Origin: Pseudomonas sp. SG20056
GTDB taxonomy: Bacteria; Pseudomonadota; Gammaproteobacteria; Pseudomonadales; Pseudomonadaceae
NCBI RefSeq assembly: GCF_031764535.1
Contig: NZ_CP134499.1
Location: forward strand, 1,860,001-1,924,000
Reading direction: 5' to 3'
DNA: 64,000 bases
In this document: positions 16,763 to 25,079 of the stretch, piece by piece
How positions within the stretch are numbered: the stretch's first letter is position 1
Layout of the letters: each line of letters opens with the position of its first letter
Translations under genes and position numbers: made by a program
Notes under the pieces: generated by a model
What the model was told of the DNA's origin: nothing
The model's input: only the letters and a program-made list of their open reading frames with translations
The model's database searches: none

Positions 16763-17959
16763 GTGAGCCTGCCGATGCCTGCTGCCAATTCCTCAGCGCA
16801 CCTGATGCGCGGTACTCCCGCCTACCGGCGTGCAACCCTGGCGCTGTTCTGCGCCGGGTTTGCCACCTTTGCCTTGCTCTACTGCGTGCAGCCGCTGTTG
16901 CCGCTGCTGGCCGCGCATTTTTCCGTATCGGCGGCAGGCAGCAGCCTGGCGTTATCGCTGACCACCCTGAGCCTGGCCATCTGCCTGCTGGTATCCGGCG
17001 CGCTGGCCGAGAGCTGGGGGCGCAAGCCGGTGATGGCGGCGGCGCTGGGCCTGGCGTCGTTGCTGGGGATTGCCTGCGCGCTGGTGGATAGCTGGGATCA
17101 TCTGCTCTGGCTGCGCGCCTTGCTTGGCCTGGCGCTGAGTGGATTGCCGGCGCTGGCCATGGCCTATGTCGGCGAGGAGTTCGACCCCGCGGCGCTGCCG
17201 GCGGCGATGGGGCTGTATATCGGCGGCACTGCTTTAGGTGGCTTGCTTGGGCGGCTGCTAGCCGGTTTGCTCAGTGATCTAGGCGGTTGGCCGCTGGCTT
17301 TGGCCGGGATTGCCGGCATGGGCTTGCTGGCGCTGGGGCTGTTTGTCTGGCTGCTGCCGCCGTCGCGGCATTTCACCGCGCAGTCGCTGTCGCTGCGCGG
17401 CCTGCTGCGCAACTTTGCGATGCACCTGGGCAACGGTGAGTTGCGTCGCCTGTTTCTCCTGGCGTTTCTGTTGATGGGCGGCTTTGTCGCGCTGTTCAAC
17501 TACGTTGGCTTTCGCCTGGCGGCGGCGCCGTTCAACCTGTCGTCCAGTCTGATCGGCCTGCTGTTTACGGTGTATCTGCTGGGTATCGTCAGCGCCGGTT
17601 GGGCAGGGCGATTGGTGCCACGTTTGGGCGCGCGCCAGGTTCTGCTCGGTGGTATTGGCATCATGCTGCTGGGTGTGGCGCTGTGTGCCACGCCATGGCT
17701 AAGCGCGGCGGTGGCGGGTTTGGCCTTGTTCACCCTGGGTTTCTTTGCTGCTCATGCGGTGGCCAGCGGCCAGGTTGGGCAACGCGCGAACGGTGCTAAG
17801 GCGCAGGCATCTGCGTTGTACCTGTGCGCCTATTACCTGGGCTCCAGCGTGATTGGCTACGCCGCCGGGTATATCTGGGAGCACGCGGGCTGGCTGCCGA
17901 TGTTGGCTGTGCTGGCGGCTTTGTTTGTCGCTGCGGGAGTCAGTGCACGCAAGTTGTAA
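16763..17959 (+). CDS. MFS transporter, YnfM-like
   Basis: The protein has about 398 residues and twelve predicted membrane segments. LYCVQPLLPLLAAHFSVSAA in TM1-2 and GALAESWGRKPVMAAAL (motif A) match the YnfM/arabinose-efflux-like MFS branch, probably a drug or metabolite exporter. The frame begins with GTG at 16763; an ATG at 16775 is an equally good start. It is monocistronic: the next gene, oprH, has its own regulated promoter. Confidence 0.82.
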   Translation: MSLPMPAANSSAHLMRGTPAYRRATLALFCAGFATFALLYCVQPLLPLLAAHFSVSAAGSSLALSLTTLSLAICLLVSGALAESWGRKPVMAAALGLASLLGIACALVDSWDHLLWLRALLGLALSGLPALAMAYVGEEFDPAALPAAMGLYIGGTALGGLLGRLLAGLLSDLGGWPLALAGIAGMGLLALGLFVWLLPPSRHFTAQSLSLRGLLRNFAMHLGNGELRRLFLLAFLLMGGFVALFNYVGFRLAAAPFNLSSSLIGLLFTVYLLGIVSAGWAGRLVPRLGARQVLLGGIGIMLLGVALCATPWLSAAVAGLALFTLGFFAAHAVASGQVGQRANGAKAQASALYLCAYYLGSSVIGYAAGYIWEHAGWLPMLAVLAALFVAAGVSARKL

Positions 17960-17966
17960 GAGGGTC

Positions 17967-18005
17967 GTTCAGGGTTTGTTCAGCATGGGTTCAGTGGGCG
18001 TTCAG
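17967..18005 (+). promoter_or_regulatory. PhoP-binding region: four GTTCAG repeats with 11-bp period
   Basis: GTTCAG occurs at 17967, 17978, 17989 and 18000, exactly one helical turn apart, 62 bases before oprH. Direct hexamer repeats with five-base spacers are the known arrangement of PhoP/PmrA-type boxes. Four copies form three overlapping boxes. A possible -10 is TAGGCA at 18013-18018, with the third copy taking the place of the -35. Confidence 0.8.
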
Positions 18006-18066
18006 CTTGGGGTAGGCAACATGGACCTCGAGTTAAGCAACACCGACTAACCACTGAGGACACACC

Positions 18067-18672
18067 ATGAACCGCACTCTTAGCAAACTGGCCCTGGCAA
18101 CTTCCCTGACCTTCGCTGCGGCTGCGGCCAATGCCGGCGACAACTTTGTTGGCCTGACCTGGGGGCAGACCGACAACAACATCCAGAAATCCAGCGCGCT
18201 CAACAGCAACCTGAACAGCCCCAAGCTCGACAAAGTAATCAACGACACTGGCACCTGGGGCGTGCGTGCCGGTCAGGTCAGCGAGACAAACCGTTACTAC
18301 ATGACCTATGAGAATGTCTCGGACAGCGATAGCGGCAACAAGCTACGTCAGCAGAACCTGCTGGGTAGCTACGATGTGTTCCTGCCCATCGGCGACTACA
18401 GCACCAAACTGTTCGGTGGTGCCACCGCCGGCCTGGTCAAGCTGGAGCAGGAGAGCAAAGGCTTCAAGCGTGACAGCGATATCGGCTTTGCCCTCGGCCT
18501 GCAGGCTGGCATTCTGCAAGACATCAACCAAAATGCCTCGATTGAAGCCGGCTACCGCTACCTGCGCACCAATGCCAGCACGGAAATGGCGCCACACGGC
18601 GCAGGCAAGGTCGGCTCATTGGACCTGCACAGCAGTGGCCAGCTGTACCTGGGCGCCAACTACAAGTTCTAA
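18067..18672 (+). CDS. oprH: Outer membrane protein OprH
   Basis: This 201-residue protein has a signal peptide (cleavage after ANA, about residue 22) and begins GDNFVGLTWGQTDNNIQKS. It ends in GQLYLGANYKF with the terminal Phe of outer-membrane barrels. Length, RQQNLLGSYDVFLPIG and YRYLRTNASTEM match the eight-strand OprH of P. aeruginosa as I remember it. OprH binds LPS and stabilises the outer membrane when Mg2+ is low. It is the first gene of the oprH-phoP-phoQ operon and follows the PhoP boxes. Confidence 0.95.
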   Translation: MNRTLSKLALATSLTFAAAAANAGDNFVGLTWGQTDNNIQKSSALNSNLNSPKLDKVINDTGTWGVRAGQVSETNRYYMTYENVSDSDSGNKLRQQNLLGSYDVFLPIGDYSTKLFGGATAGLVKLEQESKGFKRDSDIGFALGLQAGILQDINQNASIEAGYRYLRTNASTEMAPHGAGKVGSLDLHSSGQLYLGANYKF

Positions 18673-18692
18673 TCAGCAGATAGGCCAAAAGG

Positions 18693-18711
18693 GCCGGGCA
18701 GCATGCCCGGC
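18693..18711 (+). terminator. Stem-loop between oprH and phoP
   Basis: GCCGGGCA (18693-18700) pairs with TGCCCGGC (18704-18711), followed by a broken T run (TGCTTTATT). It may end most oprH transcripts while letting some continue into phoPQ, or stabilise the oprH 3' end. Confidence 0.55.
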
Positions 18712-18735
18712 TGCTTTATTGGAGGAATGTGCAGG

Positions 18736-19413
18736 ATGAAACTGTTGGTCGTGGAAGATGAAGCGCTGCTGCGTCACCATCTCTATAGCCGGTTGGGTGA
18801 GCAGGGCCATGTGGTCGATGCCGTGGCCAATGCCGAAGAAGCGCTGTACCGCGCTGCGGAATACAACCATGACCTGGCGGTGATCGATCTCGGCCTGCCA
18901 GGTATGAGCGGGCTGGACCTGATTCGCCAGTTGCGCAGTCAGGACAAAAGCTTCCCTATTTTGATACTCACCGCCCGTGGCAACTGGCAGGACAAGGTCG
19001 AAGGCCTGGCCGCCGGTGCCGATGATTACGTGGTCAAACCCTTTCAATTTGAAGAGCTGGAAGCGCGCCTGAACGCTTTGCTGCGCCGCGCTTCGGGCTT
19101 TACCCAGGCGAGTATTGCCGCCGGGCCGCTGCTGCTCGACCTCAACCGCAAACAGGCGCTGCTCGATGGCGAAGCCCTGCAACTGACAGCCTACGAGTAC
19201 CGCATTCTTGAATACCTGATGCGCCACCAGCAGCAGGTGGTGGCCAAGGAGCGATTGATCGAGCAGCTCTACCCGGATGACGAAGAGCGCGATCCCAACG
19301 TGATCGAAGTATTGGTCGGCCGCCTGCGTCGCAAACTTGAAGGTCAGCTGGATTTCAAGCCTATCGAAACCGTGCGCGGCCAAGGCTACCTGTTTACCGA
19401 GCGCTGCCGATGA
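18736..19413 (+). CDS. phoP: Response regulator PhoP
   Basis: This 225-residue OmpR-family regulator has a receiver domain with VVEDEALLRHHLYSRL, phosphoacceptor Asp in AVIDLGLPGMSGLDLI, ILTARGNWQDKVEGL and VVKPFQFEELEARL. A winged-helix domain (LTAYEYRILEYLMRHQQQVV) follows. The ATG at 18736 has GGAGG before it and gives the usual PhoP length. It activates oprH and its own operon under Mg2+ limitation, in agreement with the GTTCAG boxes. It overlaps phoQ by four bases. Confidence 0.94.
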   Translation: MKLLVVEDEALLRHHLYSRLGEQGHVVDAVANAEEALYRAAEYNHDLAVIDLGLPGMSGLDLIRQLRSQDKSFPILILTARGNWQDKVEGLAAGADDYVVKPFQFEELEARLNALLRRASGFTQASIAAGPLLLDLNRKQALLDGEALQLTAYEYRILEYLMRHQQQVVAKERLIEQLYPDDEERDPNVIEVLVGRLRRKLEGQLDFKPIETVRGQGYLFTERCR

Positions 19414-20792
19414 GCGAGGCCGAGTTGAGCAAACCGGCCGCCCGCCGTCGCGGTGAGTCCCTGCGTCTGCGTCTGATGCTCGGCACGGCGGTGCTGGCCG
19501 TGCTGTTTATGCTGGCGCTGCTGCCGGTCTTGCGCGGCGCCTTTGTGATTGCCCTGGAGCAGTCCATCGAAAAACGTCTGGCTTCGGACGCTGCCGGGCT
19601 GGTTTCTGCCGCGCGTAACGAGCAGGGCCGATTGAGCATGCCCGACAAACTGCCGGCTGAGGAATTCGACACGCTGGAGGCCAAGCTGTTGGGCTTTATC
19701 TACGACCGCCAGGGCACGCTGGTCTGGCAGTCGCGCTCCTCGCTGGATGAAAGCGTTAGCTACCGCCCGCGCTATGACGGCCGTGGTCACGAGTTTGTGC
19801 GCATCACCGATGCTCAAGGCCACGAGTTCTTTGTCTACGACGTGGAGATCGATCTGCTGCGTGGACAGAGCGCCGCCTTCAGCGTGGTGACCATGCAGCC
19901 GGCCAGTGATTACCAGGCCATGTACGACGGCTTTATGGGCCAGCTCTACCTCTGGCTCGGTGGCGCGCTGCTGGTGTTGCTTGGGTTGCTGTGGTTCGGT
20001 CTGACCTGGGGCTTTCGCAGCCTGCGCGGGCTTAGCGCCGAATTGGATCAAGTAGAGGCTGGCACCCGTGCCGGCTTGAGCGAAGAACACCCGCGTGAGC
20101 TGCTGCGCCTGACCGGCTCACTCAACCGCCTGCTGGAAAGTGAACGCCAGCAACGTGAACGCTACCGGCATTCTCTGGATGACCTGGCCCACAGCTTGAA
20201 AACCCCCTTGGCCGTGCTGCAAAGCGTGGCGGAAGTGATCGATAAACAGCCACAGAACCGCGAACAGTCGCAGGTACTGCAACAGCAGATTGAACGCATG
20301 AGCCAGCAAATCGGCTATCAACTGCAGCGCGCCAGCCTGCGCAAAAGCGGCTTGATCCGCCACAGCACACACTTGGCGCCTTTACTCGATACGCTCTGCG
20401 GTGCACTGGATAAGGTCTACCGCGACAAGCAGGTCCAGATGCTGCGCGATTTTGCCAGCGAGCAGCACCTGCCTATGGAACGCGGCGCGTTGTTGGAGTT
20501 GCTCGGCAACCTGCTGGAAAACGCCTACCGCCTGTGCCTTGGCCAGGTGCGTGTGAGCGTGCGCCAGCAGGGCGACAGGCTTGAACTCTGCGTCGAAGAC
20601 GACGGCCCAGGCGTGCCGGCTGATCAGCGTGAGCGCATCCTGCGCCGTGGCGAGCGTCTGGATGCTCAGCACCCGGGGCAAGGCATCGGCACCGCAGTAG
20701 TTAAAGACATCATCGAAAGCTACGACGGAGAGTTACTGCTGGAGGATTCGGCGTTGGGCGGCGCGAGCTTTCGTGTACGGTTTAGCGACTGA
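19410..20792 (+). CDS. phoQ: Sensor histidine kinase PhoQ
   Basis: This 460-residue kinase has TM1 at about 22-45, a periplasmic sensor of about 130 residues, TM2 near 177-198 and a HAMP region. The H-box is DDLAHSLKTPLAVLQSV, then the N-box LLGNLLENAYRLC and the ATP-binding motifs VEDDGPGVP and GQGIGTAVVKDI. In the family PhoQ senses low divalent cations and cationic peptides and controls PhoP phosphorylation. It is translationally coupled to phoP (ATGA overlap). Confidence 0.94.
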   Translation: MSEAELSKPAARRRGESLRLRLMLGTAVLAVLFMLALLPVLRGAFVIALEQSIEKRLASDAAGLVSAARNEQGRLSMPDKLPAEEFDTLEAKLLGFIYDRQGTLVWQSRSSLDESVSYRPRYDGRGHEFVRITDAQGHEFFVYDVEIDLLRGQSAAFSVVTMQPASDYQAMYDGFMGQLYLWLGGALLVLLGLLWFGLTWGFRSLRGLSAELDQVEAGTRAGLSEEHPRELLRLTGSLNRLLESERQQRERYRHSLDDLAHSLKTPLAVLQSVAEVIDKQPQNREQSQVLQQQIERMSQQIGYQLQRASLRKSGLIRHSTHLAPLLDTLCGALDKVYRDKQVQMLRDFASEQHLPMERGALLELLGNLLENAYRLCLGQVRVSVRQQGDRLELCVEDDGPGVPADQRERILRRGERLDAQHPGQGIGTAVVKDIIESYDGELLLEDSALGGASFRVRFSD

Positions 20793-20936
20793 AACAAGCC
20801 CGTGTGGATGCGCAGTGGCAGAAGCGCAGAGATGAATTGCTCTAGTACGCGTATTGGTCGGCTATTGTCAGCGTTAGTGAAACTTCCTTAAACCTTCGCC
20901 ATAGGCCAGCCGACAAGGCTCGCTGCGAGGTCAGCC

Positions 20937-22124
20937 ATGCCGTCTCAAGCTGAATCAGCCGTTGCCCAGCACCACGTCGCCGCTGTAAATCGGTTAGCAA
21001 CAGGTTTTGCCTTACGCCGCTTCGTGCCTGAAATTGAGGCCGAATACCGTGATTTCTCTTATCGCAGCTACCGGCAAACCCGGCGCGTGGCTATCTGCTT
21101 ACTGCTTGCCAGTTTTTTGGCCTTCTTCGCCTTTGATCTGCTGTTGCTCTACAGCGTTGGCACCAACCCGATAACCCTGCCGGTCATGCTGGTGCGTCTG
21201 TGTGCGTTGCTGATTATTGTGTTTGCTGCCTATCGGGTATTGAAGTCTCCAGATGTTGCCACTGGCTATCGCTGGATACCTATCGGCCTTGGCTGTCTTA
21301 GCTTGGGTATGCTGCTGGTGACGCTGATATATCACCAGGGCCTAGAGCAGATGCAGCTGCCCTATGGCCTAGAGGGCATGATGCTGATCCAAATGGTGAT
21401 CTTCGTACCCATCGGCTACAGCTACCGCAACAGCCTCTACCTGGGCATCGCTACGCTGTTATGTACCGGCCTGGCATTACAGTTGACCACTTCGGTCGAG
21501 CCACGCGTCCAGTACTTGGTTTCGCTGACCTACCTGGTGGTGGCAACCATTGCAGCCGCAACGGCCGGTTACTGCCAAGAGCACTCAATGCGCGTGCTGT
21601 TTCTAACCAAACGCGATCTGCGAACCATGGCCGATACCGACGGCCTGACCCAGCTCTACAACCGCCGTAGTTTTGATCTGTTGCTACAGCGTGCATTACA
21701 GGAGGCCCAGCGTGAGCAAACGCGCATCGCGTTGATCATGCTCGACCTCGACCACTTCAAGGCTTACAACGATTACTACGGTCATCCAGCCGGCGATCTT
21801 GCCTTGCAGCGCACTGCTGGCGTGCTGGCCAGCCATCCGCGCCGCGACCTAGACTTTGCCGCGCGTCTGGGTGGTGAGGAATTCGCCCTGGTGCTGCGCC
21901 ACCCTGACAGCGCCTACCTGGCCAGTACCTGTGAAAGCATCCGCCGGAAAATCTGCGAAGAACTGGCGATTGAGCACCTGAAGAACCCCGCGCAGGTCAT
22001 GACCGCCAGTCTGGGTGCGAGCTTCAGCAACGCCAGTGATACAACCGCCAGTCTGTATCAGCGAGCGGATCTGGCGCTGTATCGGGCCAAGGCTAGTGGC
22101 CGTAATCGTGTGGAAATCGATTAA
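20937..22124 (+). CDS. Membrane-bound diguanylate cyclase (GGDEF)
   Basis: This 395-residue protein has about six membrane helices (residues 45-220) with no extended periplasmic domain. It ends in a GGDEF domain: DTDGLTQLYNRRSFDLLL, MLDLDHFKAYNDYYGHPAGD and the active signature RLGGEEFALVL. An inhibitory RxxD site may be present a few residues before GGEEF (DLDFAARLGGEEF has D but not the full motif). It makes c-di-GMP from GTP. It is separated from phoQ by 144 bases and is the last gene before the cassette array. Confidence 0.9.
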   Translation: MPSQAESAVAQHHVAAVNRLATGFALRRFVPEIEAEYRDFSYRSYRQTRRVAICLLLASFLAFFAFDLLLLYSVGTNPITLPVMLVRLCALLIIVFAAYRVLKSPDVATGYRWIPIGLGCLSLGMLLVTLIYHQGLEQMQLPYGLEGMMLIQMVIFVPIGYSYRNSLYLGIATLLCTGLALQLTTSVEPRVQYLVSLTYLVVATIAAATAGYCQEHSMRVLFLTKRDLRTMADTDGLTQLYNRRSFDLLLQRALQEAQREQTRIALIMLDLDHFKAYNDYYGHPAGDLALQRTAGVLASHPRRDLDFAARLGGEEFALVLRHPDSAYLASTCESIRRKICEELAIEHLKNPAQVMTASLGASFSNASDTTASLYQRADLALYRAKASGRNRVEID

Positions 22125-22361
22125 ACGGTGATGTGTTTGTGCCTAGCGTTCGAGCGGCAAGAGGTTTTACAGCGCTACACGCTGGCTATGTGGAAGAGGC
22201 TTTAGCCGCGAGCATTTGCTGTTTTTGGCTTTTTTCGGGCTTTCGACTGTGAGGTTATGAGCGTGGTGACTTTGGGTTTCGCCCCTTTTGGTAATCGCCA
22301 GACTTACTAGTGATGCGGCTATTCGGGCGTGAAGCTGCCGTATAGGAACTCATGAACTATG
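22125..22361. other. Spacer between the GGDEF gene and the distal end of the cassette array
   Basis: There is no ORF with coding character and no clear terminator here. The last attC begins at 22362. This is the chromosomal flank on the distal side of the array. Confidence 0.45.
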
Positions 22362-22434
22362 TAACGTTTGGTTAAGGGGCGGGCTTTAGCCGGTCCCGAG
22401 TGAGCGAAGCGAGCGGCTTGAACCACTAGTTAGG
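22362..22434 (-). repeat. attC of cassette 8 (distal end of array)
   Basis: The core GTTAGG is at its right end (plus coordinates) and GTAACG at the left. It shares the sub-type GCCGGTCCCGAGTGAGCG and CCACTAGTTAGG with the attC at 26151. The left core (ATGTAAC) departs from the consensus, as expected at the worn end of an array. Confidence 0.88.
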
Positions 22435-22452
22435 TGCCACTCAATATCAAGG

Positions 22453-23103
22453 CTATAGAGAGGGGCTTTCACTGGAAATATTTTCCCAGAGAGTGGCTCT
22501 TACAAGTTTTAGTATCGCAATTGCGGTCTCATGGCTGCTGTGTTCAATAGAAGTTTTCATTGCCTCCGGAACTTTAGAGCAAACATACCCTAGCGGGCCT
22601 GTATAGTTTCTTGTGGCATTAAACTCTTCATGGATTTGTTTTTTATTTTCAAGTGTGATTTTTATGTTGGAGATTATGCTGCTGAATGCAATGGCGTCAG
22701 TTGTAAATATTCTTTTCTTTATGTTGAATTTTGTTTTCATGCTGGTTGTGGTTACTAAAATTACTGCGTCATAGTTTTCTGGGTTGAAATTATTTGTTGT
22801 GCCAACTAACTCTACTGATTGAAGAGATGCTTTCAGTGTCTCATGTATAAGCTTTGTGTAAGGTTCGCTTACATCATAAGGGAAGTCATATAATGCACAT
22901 GCTGTTGAGGTTGAGTGGTAAATGCCCCGCATGTTTTCAGATTCTACAATAAGAGCATACCTGCCAAGTATTTTGCTTTTTATTGGATCTATAGTTTCGG
23001 GTGAAATAGGTTCGATATTGGTAACAGGTGTTTGAGCACAGCCTGATAAAAGCAGTACTGCGGCGAGAGAAGCTATTTTAAATTTAGAGCGGAAGGAATG
23101 CAT
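22453..23103 (-). CDS. Cassette 8: lipoprotein of unknown function
   Basis: This 216-residue protein starts with a charged segment and a lipobox (AAVLLLSGCAQTP, Cys at about residue 22), so it should be a lipid-anchored envelope protein. The mature part has a beta/alpha pattern (GRYALIVESENMRG, NYDAVILVTTTSMKTKFNI) resembling small Pseudomonas lipoproteins with no known function. The ATG is only 10 bases from the attC core and has no evident ribosome-binding site. The stop lies 19 bases before the attC. Confidence 0.75.
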   Translation of the reverse strand: MHSFRSKFKIASLAAVLLLSGCAQTPVTNIEPISPETIDPIKSKILGRYALIVESENMRGIYHSTSTACALYDFPYDVSEPYTKLIHETLKASLQSVELVGTTNNFNPENYDAVILVTTTSMKTKFNIKKRIFTTDAIAFSSIISNIKITLENKKQIHEEFNATRNYTGPLGYVCSKVPEAMKTSIEHSSHETAIAILKLVRATLWENISSESPSL

Positions 23104-23112
23104 AGAAAATAA

Positions 23113-23188
23113 ACCTAACGTTTGGTTAAGGGGCGGGCTTTAGCCCGTCCCAGCGAGCGAAGCGAGCGATTTGAACCAATTGTTATAC
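23113..23188 (-). repeat. attC of cassette 7
   Basis: It runs from ACCTAAC (23113-23119) to GTTATAC (23182-23188) and has the Pseudomonas-type core. The stop codon of cassette gene 7 lies inside its right-hand core. Confidence 0.9.
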
Positions 23189-23602
23189 GATTGTGATTTT
23201 GAGTTTTCCTGAAACATTAAACTGAACATCGCTTCCAAATTCTGAATCCCACATTACATCTCCCGTGCCTGACCAGATAAAGTTGAGTTCTTGTCCCGAT
23301 GCAATGCCAAAAGTAATTTTATTATTATTATTTGTTTTGGCGTGGCCAAACACGCTCAGTATTCCTACTTCTGGGTGAGGATTGTTTTCCGATGACCACT
23401 CGCTCACAAGCCCATCTAGATCTTCCAGCGACTTCGCTTTTAGAATCAAATCCTGATGACTTAGTGATGGTGCCCAGTTAGACTCTTCGAATTCAATTTC
23501 TTTTGTGGTTATCTCTAGGTAACAATGGAGTTCATTTTTCAGGAACTTCCCATGCATATTTGCCTCGTAGATTTCAAATTCTCTATCTTTGAGAAGAAAC
23601 AC
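23183..23602 (-). CDS. Cassette 7: unknown soluble protein
   Basis: The protein has 139 residues, starting VFLLKDREFEIYEAN, rich in acidic and aromatic residues, with a predicted beta-rich C-terminus (SDVQFNVSGKLKITIV). The longer frame to 23665 reads into the attC of the neighbouring cassette and cannot be its natural start. Within the cassette the GTG at 23602 has a perfect GGAGG five bases upstream. I do not recognise the family; size and composition resemble immunity proteins, which is only an impression. The TAA stop is made by the attC core. Confidence 0.65.
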   Translation of the reverse strand: MFLLKDREFEIYEANMHGKFLKNELHCYLEITTKEIEFEESNWAPSLSHQDLILKAKSLEDLDGLVSEWSSENNPHPEVGILSVFGHAKTNNNNKITFGIASGQELNFIWSGTGDVMWDSEFGSDVQFNVSGKLKITIV

Positions 23603-23615
23603 GATAGCCTCCGAG

Positions 23616-23730
23616 GTATAACGTTGCTGTAACGCGCGCCGAACCGGGAGCAGAGTGTAGCGCATAAAATGGCGAAGCCATGCGCGAAATTCTGCGAAAG
23701 TTTGACGTCGCGCTGACGGCCTTGTTATGC
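23616..23730 (-). repeat. attC of cassette 6, a different attC family
   Basis: The cores are GTATAAC (23616-23622) and GTTATGC (23724-23730), about 115 bases apart. The inner sequence shares nothing with the other seven sites. Imperfectly complementary arms (near TGTAACGCGCGCC and CGCGCTGACGGCCTTG) support a folded attC. The cassette that carries it was probably acquired from another integron. Confidence 0.72.
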
Positions 23731-23735
23731 GATTT

Positions 23736-24221
23736 CTAATAGAATTTCTCCCAATCGATTGGGAGAGACGAATATTTTACCCAAGTAAAGTTATTGTTGA
23801 GTGGCACACCATTTACATAGGAACATAATATTTTTAGTGCATCATCCTTATTTGTCAGGCACGCCCTTGGAATAGGCGCAGGATTCCCTCCGCATTCTCC
23901 TATAGCCAAATCTTCACAATCGACTGCTTTTCCAAAATATGGCGTCATTTCGCCCACCAGTATAAAGAACAATCCCTTTTCTGGTTGCTGCATGACCACC
24001 CAGGGAGTAAAAGGATCAACTCTATAAGTGCGTTCTTTTGACTTGTAAATTATTGTGCTTTTTATCCATATTTTGTAGGAGGGAAGATTTTTAAAAAGAA
24101 TAGTTTCTCCATTCCCTCCTTGATTCCAATAGGAGTAATCTTCCTTATACAGTCGCTCTTTAAGCCAATGCTTATTTGGGTTCTCGGTAAACTTAAATTC
24201 AGAGCTTAAAAATATATACAT
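23736..24221 (-). CDS. Cassette 6: unknown protein
   Basis: This 161-residue protein is rich in Trp, Tyr and Asn, with no signal peptide or membrane segment. Notable stretches are WVVMQQPEKGLFFILVGEM and a four-cysteine region (DCEDLAIGECGG, RACLTNK, ILCSYVNG). I do not recognise the family. The ATG at 24221 is 19 bases inside the cassette, with GGATAAG as a weak ribosome-binding site. It belongs to the only cassette with a non-Pseudomonas-type attC. Confidence 0.7.
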   Translation of the reverse strand: MYIFLSSEFKFTENPNKHWLKERLYKEDYSYWNQGGNGETILFKNLPSYKIWIKSTIIYKSKERTYRVDPFTPWVVMQQPEKGLFFILVGEMTPYFGKAVDCEDLAIGECGGNPAPIPRACLTNKDDALKILCSYVNGVPLNNNFTWVKYSSLPIDWEKFY

Positions 24222-24239
24222 TTGTCAGCTTATCCGAGC

Positions 24240-24315
24240 GCATAACGTTTGGTTAAGGGGCGGGCTTTAGCCCGTCCCAGTGAGCACAGCGAACGGTTTG
24301 AACCAGTTGTTATGT
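24240..24315 (-). repeat. attC of cassette 5
   Basis: It runs from GCATAAC (24240-24246) to GTTATGT (24309-24315) and is of the Pseudomonas type, with GAGCACAGCGAACGG in place of GAGCGAAGCGAACGG. Confidence 0.9.
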
Positions 24316-24978
24316 ATGGTTTGCGAGTACATCAGGAAGATTTTTCTTGATTTGCTCTACAAATGGCTCCATGCGCATATATGCTCGCTTGGATAAATCC
24401 AGTTGATAGTCAAGGCTCTTTCTTATTTCAGCATGAATGTGAATTGAATTTCGGGCTTCATAGAATTCAATGATTTCATCCTTGAGCCACTCGTCAATTA
24501 GGCCTAGTTTTTCAGCGCATTCTGCTTTTCGGTCAAATCTGACTTTCGTGACATCGGTTTTTCCGATGCCTTCATATGTAGGTATTATTTCTTTCCCATC
24601 GTGTTCAAGAGCGCCTTTTAGTATTGCTTGTTTTGCTGCTGGAATAGAAATGACTTTCTTCATCTTGAATTCAGTGAGTGACTGAACGTCAGGATTTGAA
24701 GATAAATTTTCAAACAATATATGATGGATTACTGCTTCATAAATTGAGGCGTACGATAGAACTTGGAGACGAATCTGTGCCCGTAATAGCCATGAGTCAG
24801 CTGATAGGCCTTCGAGGAGCTTATAAACATACCTGGCAGAAATAAACTCATCTGCAAGCCGATCCCGCAATGTTGTATCTGTAATAAAGTCGAATCGCTC
24901 TTTGTGCCAGTTCCAATCTGCAAGATGGGCGTCAAGATAATTGTTTATTGCTAATTTAGTTTCGTCCGAAAATGCCAT
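24310..24978 (-). CDS. Cassette 5: HEPN-like helical protein
   Basis: This 222-residue protein is predicted to be mostly helical. EARNSIHIHAEIRKSLDYQL near the C-terminus carries R-N-x3-H-x-H, which fits the R-x4-6-H signature of HEPN ribonuclease domains. It begins MAFSDETKLAINNYLDAHL after an AAGGAAG ribosome-binding site. HEPN proteins act as toxins, RNA nucleases or in defence, but many HEPN-like proteins are uncharacterised. No partner antitoxin (such as MNT) is in the same cassette. The TAA stop lies in the attC core. Confidence 0.65.
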   Translation of the reverse strand: MAFSDETKLAINNYLDAHLADWNWHKERFDFITDTTLRDRLADEFISARYVYKLLEGLSADSWLLRAQIRLQVLSYASIYEAVIHHILFENLSSNPDVQSLTEFKMKKVISIPAAKQAILKGALEHDGKEIIPTYEGIGKTDVTKVRFDRKAECAEKLGLIDEWLKDEIIEFYEARNSIHIHAEIRKSLDYQLDLSKRAYMRMEPFVEQIKKNLPDVLANHT

Positions 24979-24994
24979 GGAGCTTCCTTGTAAT

Positions 24995-25070
24995 ACATAA
25001 CGTTTGGTTAAGGGCCGGGCTTTAGCCCGTCCCAGTGAGCGCAGCGAACGATTTGAACCAGTTGTTGACC
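24995..25070 (-). repeat. attC of cassette 4
   Basis: It runs from ACATAAC (24995-25001) to GTTGACC (25064-25070) and is of the Pseudomonas type, with GGGCCGGGC in place of GGGGCGGGC near the left arm. Confidence 0.9.
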
Positions 25071-25079
25071 TATGCGCTA

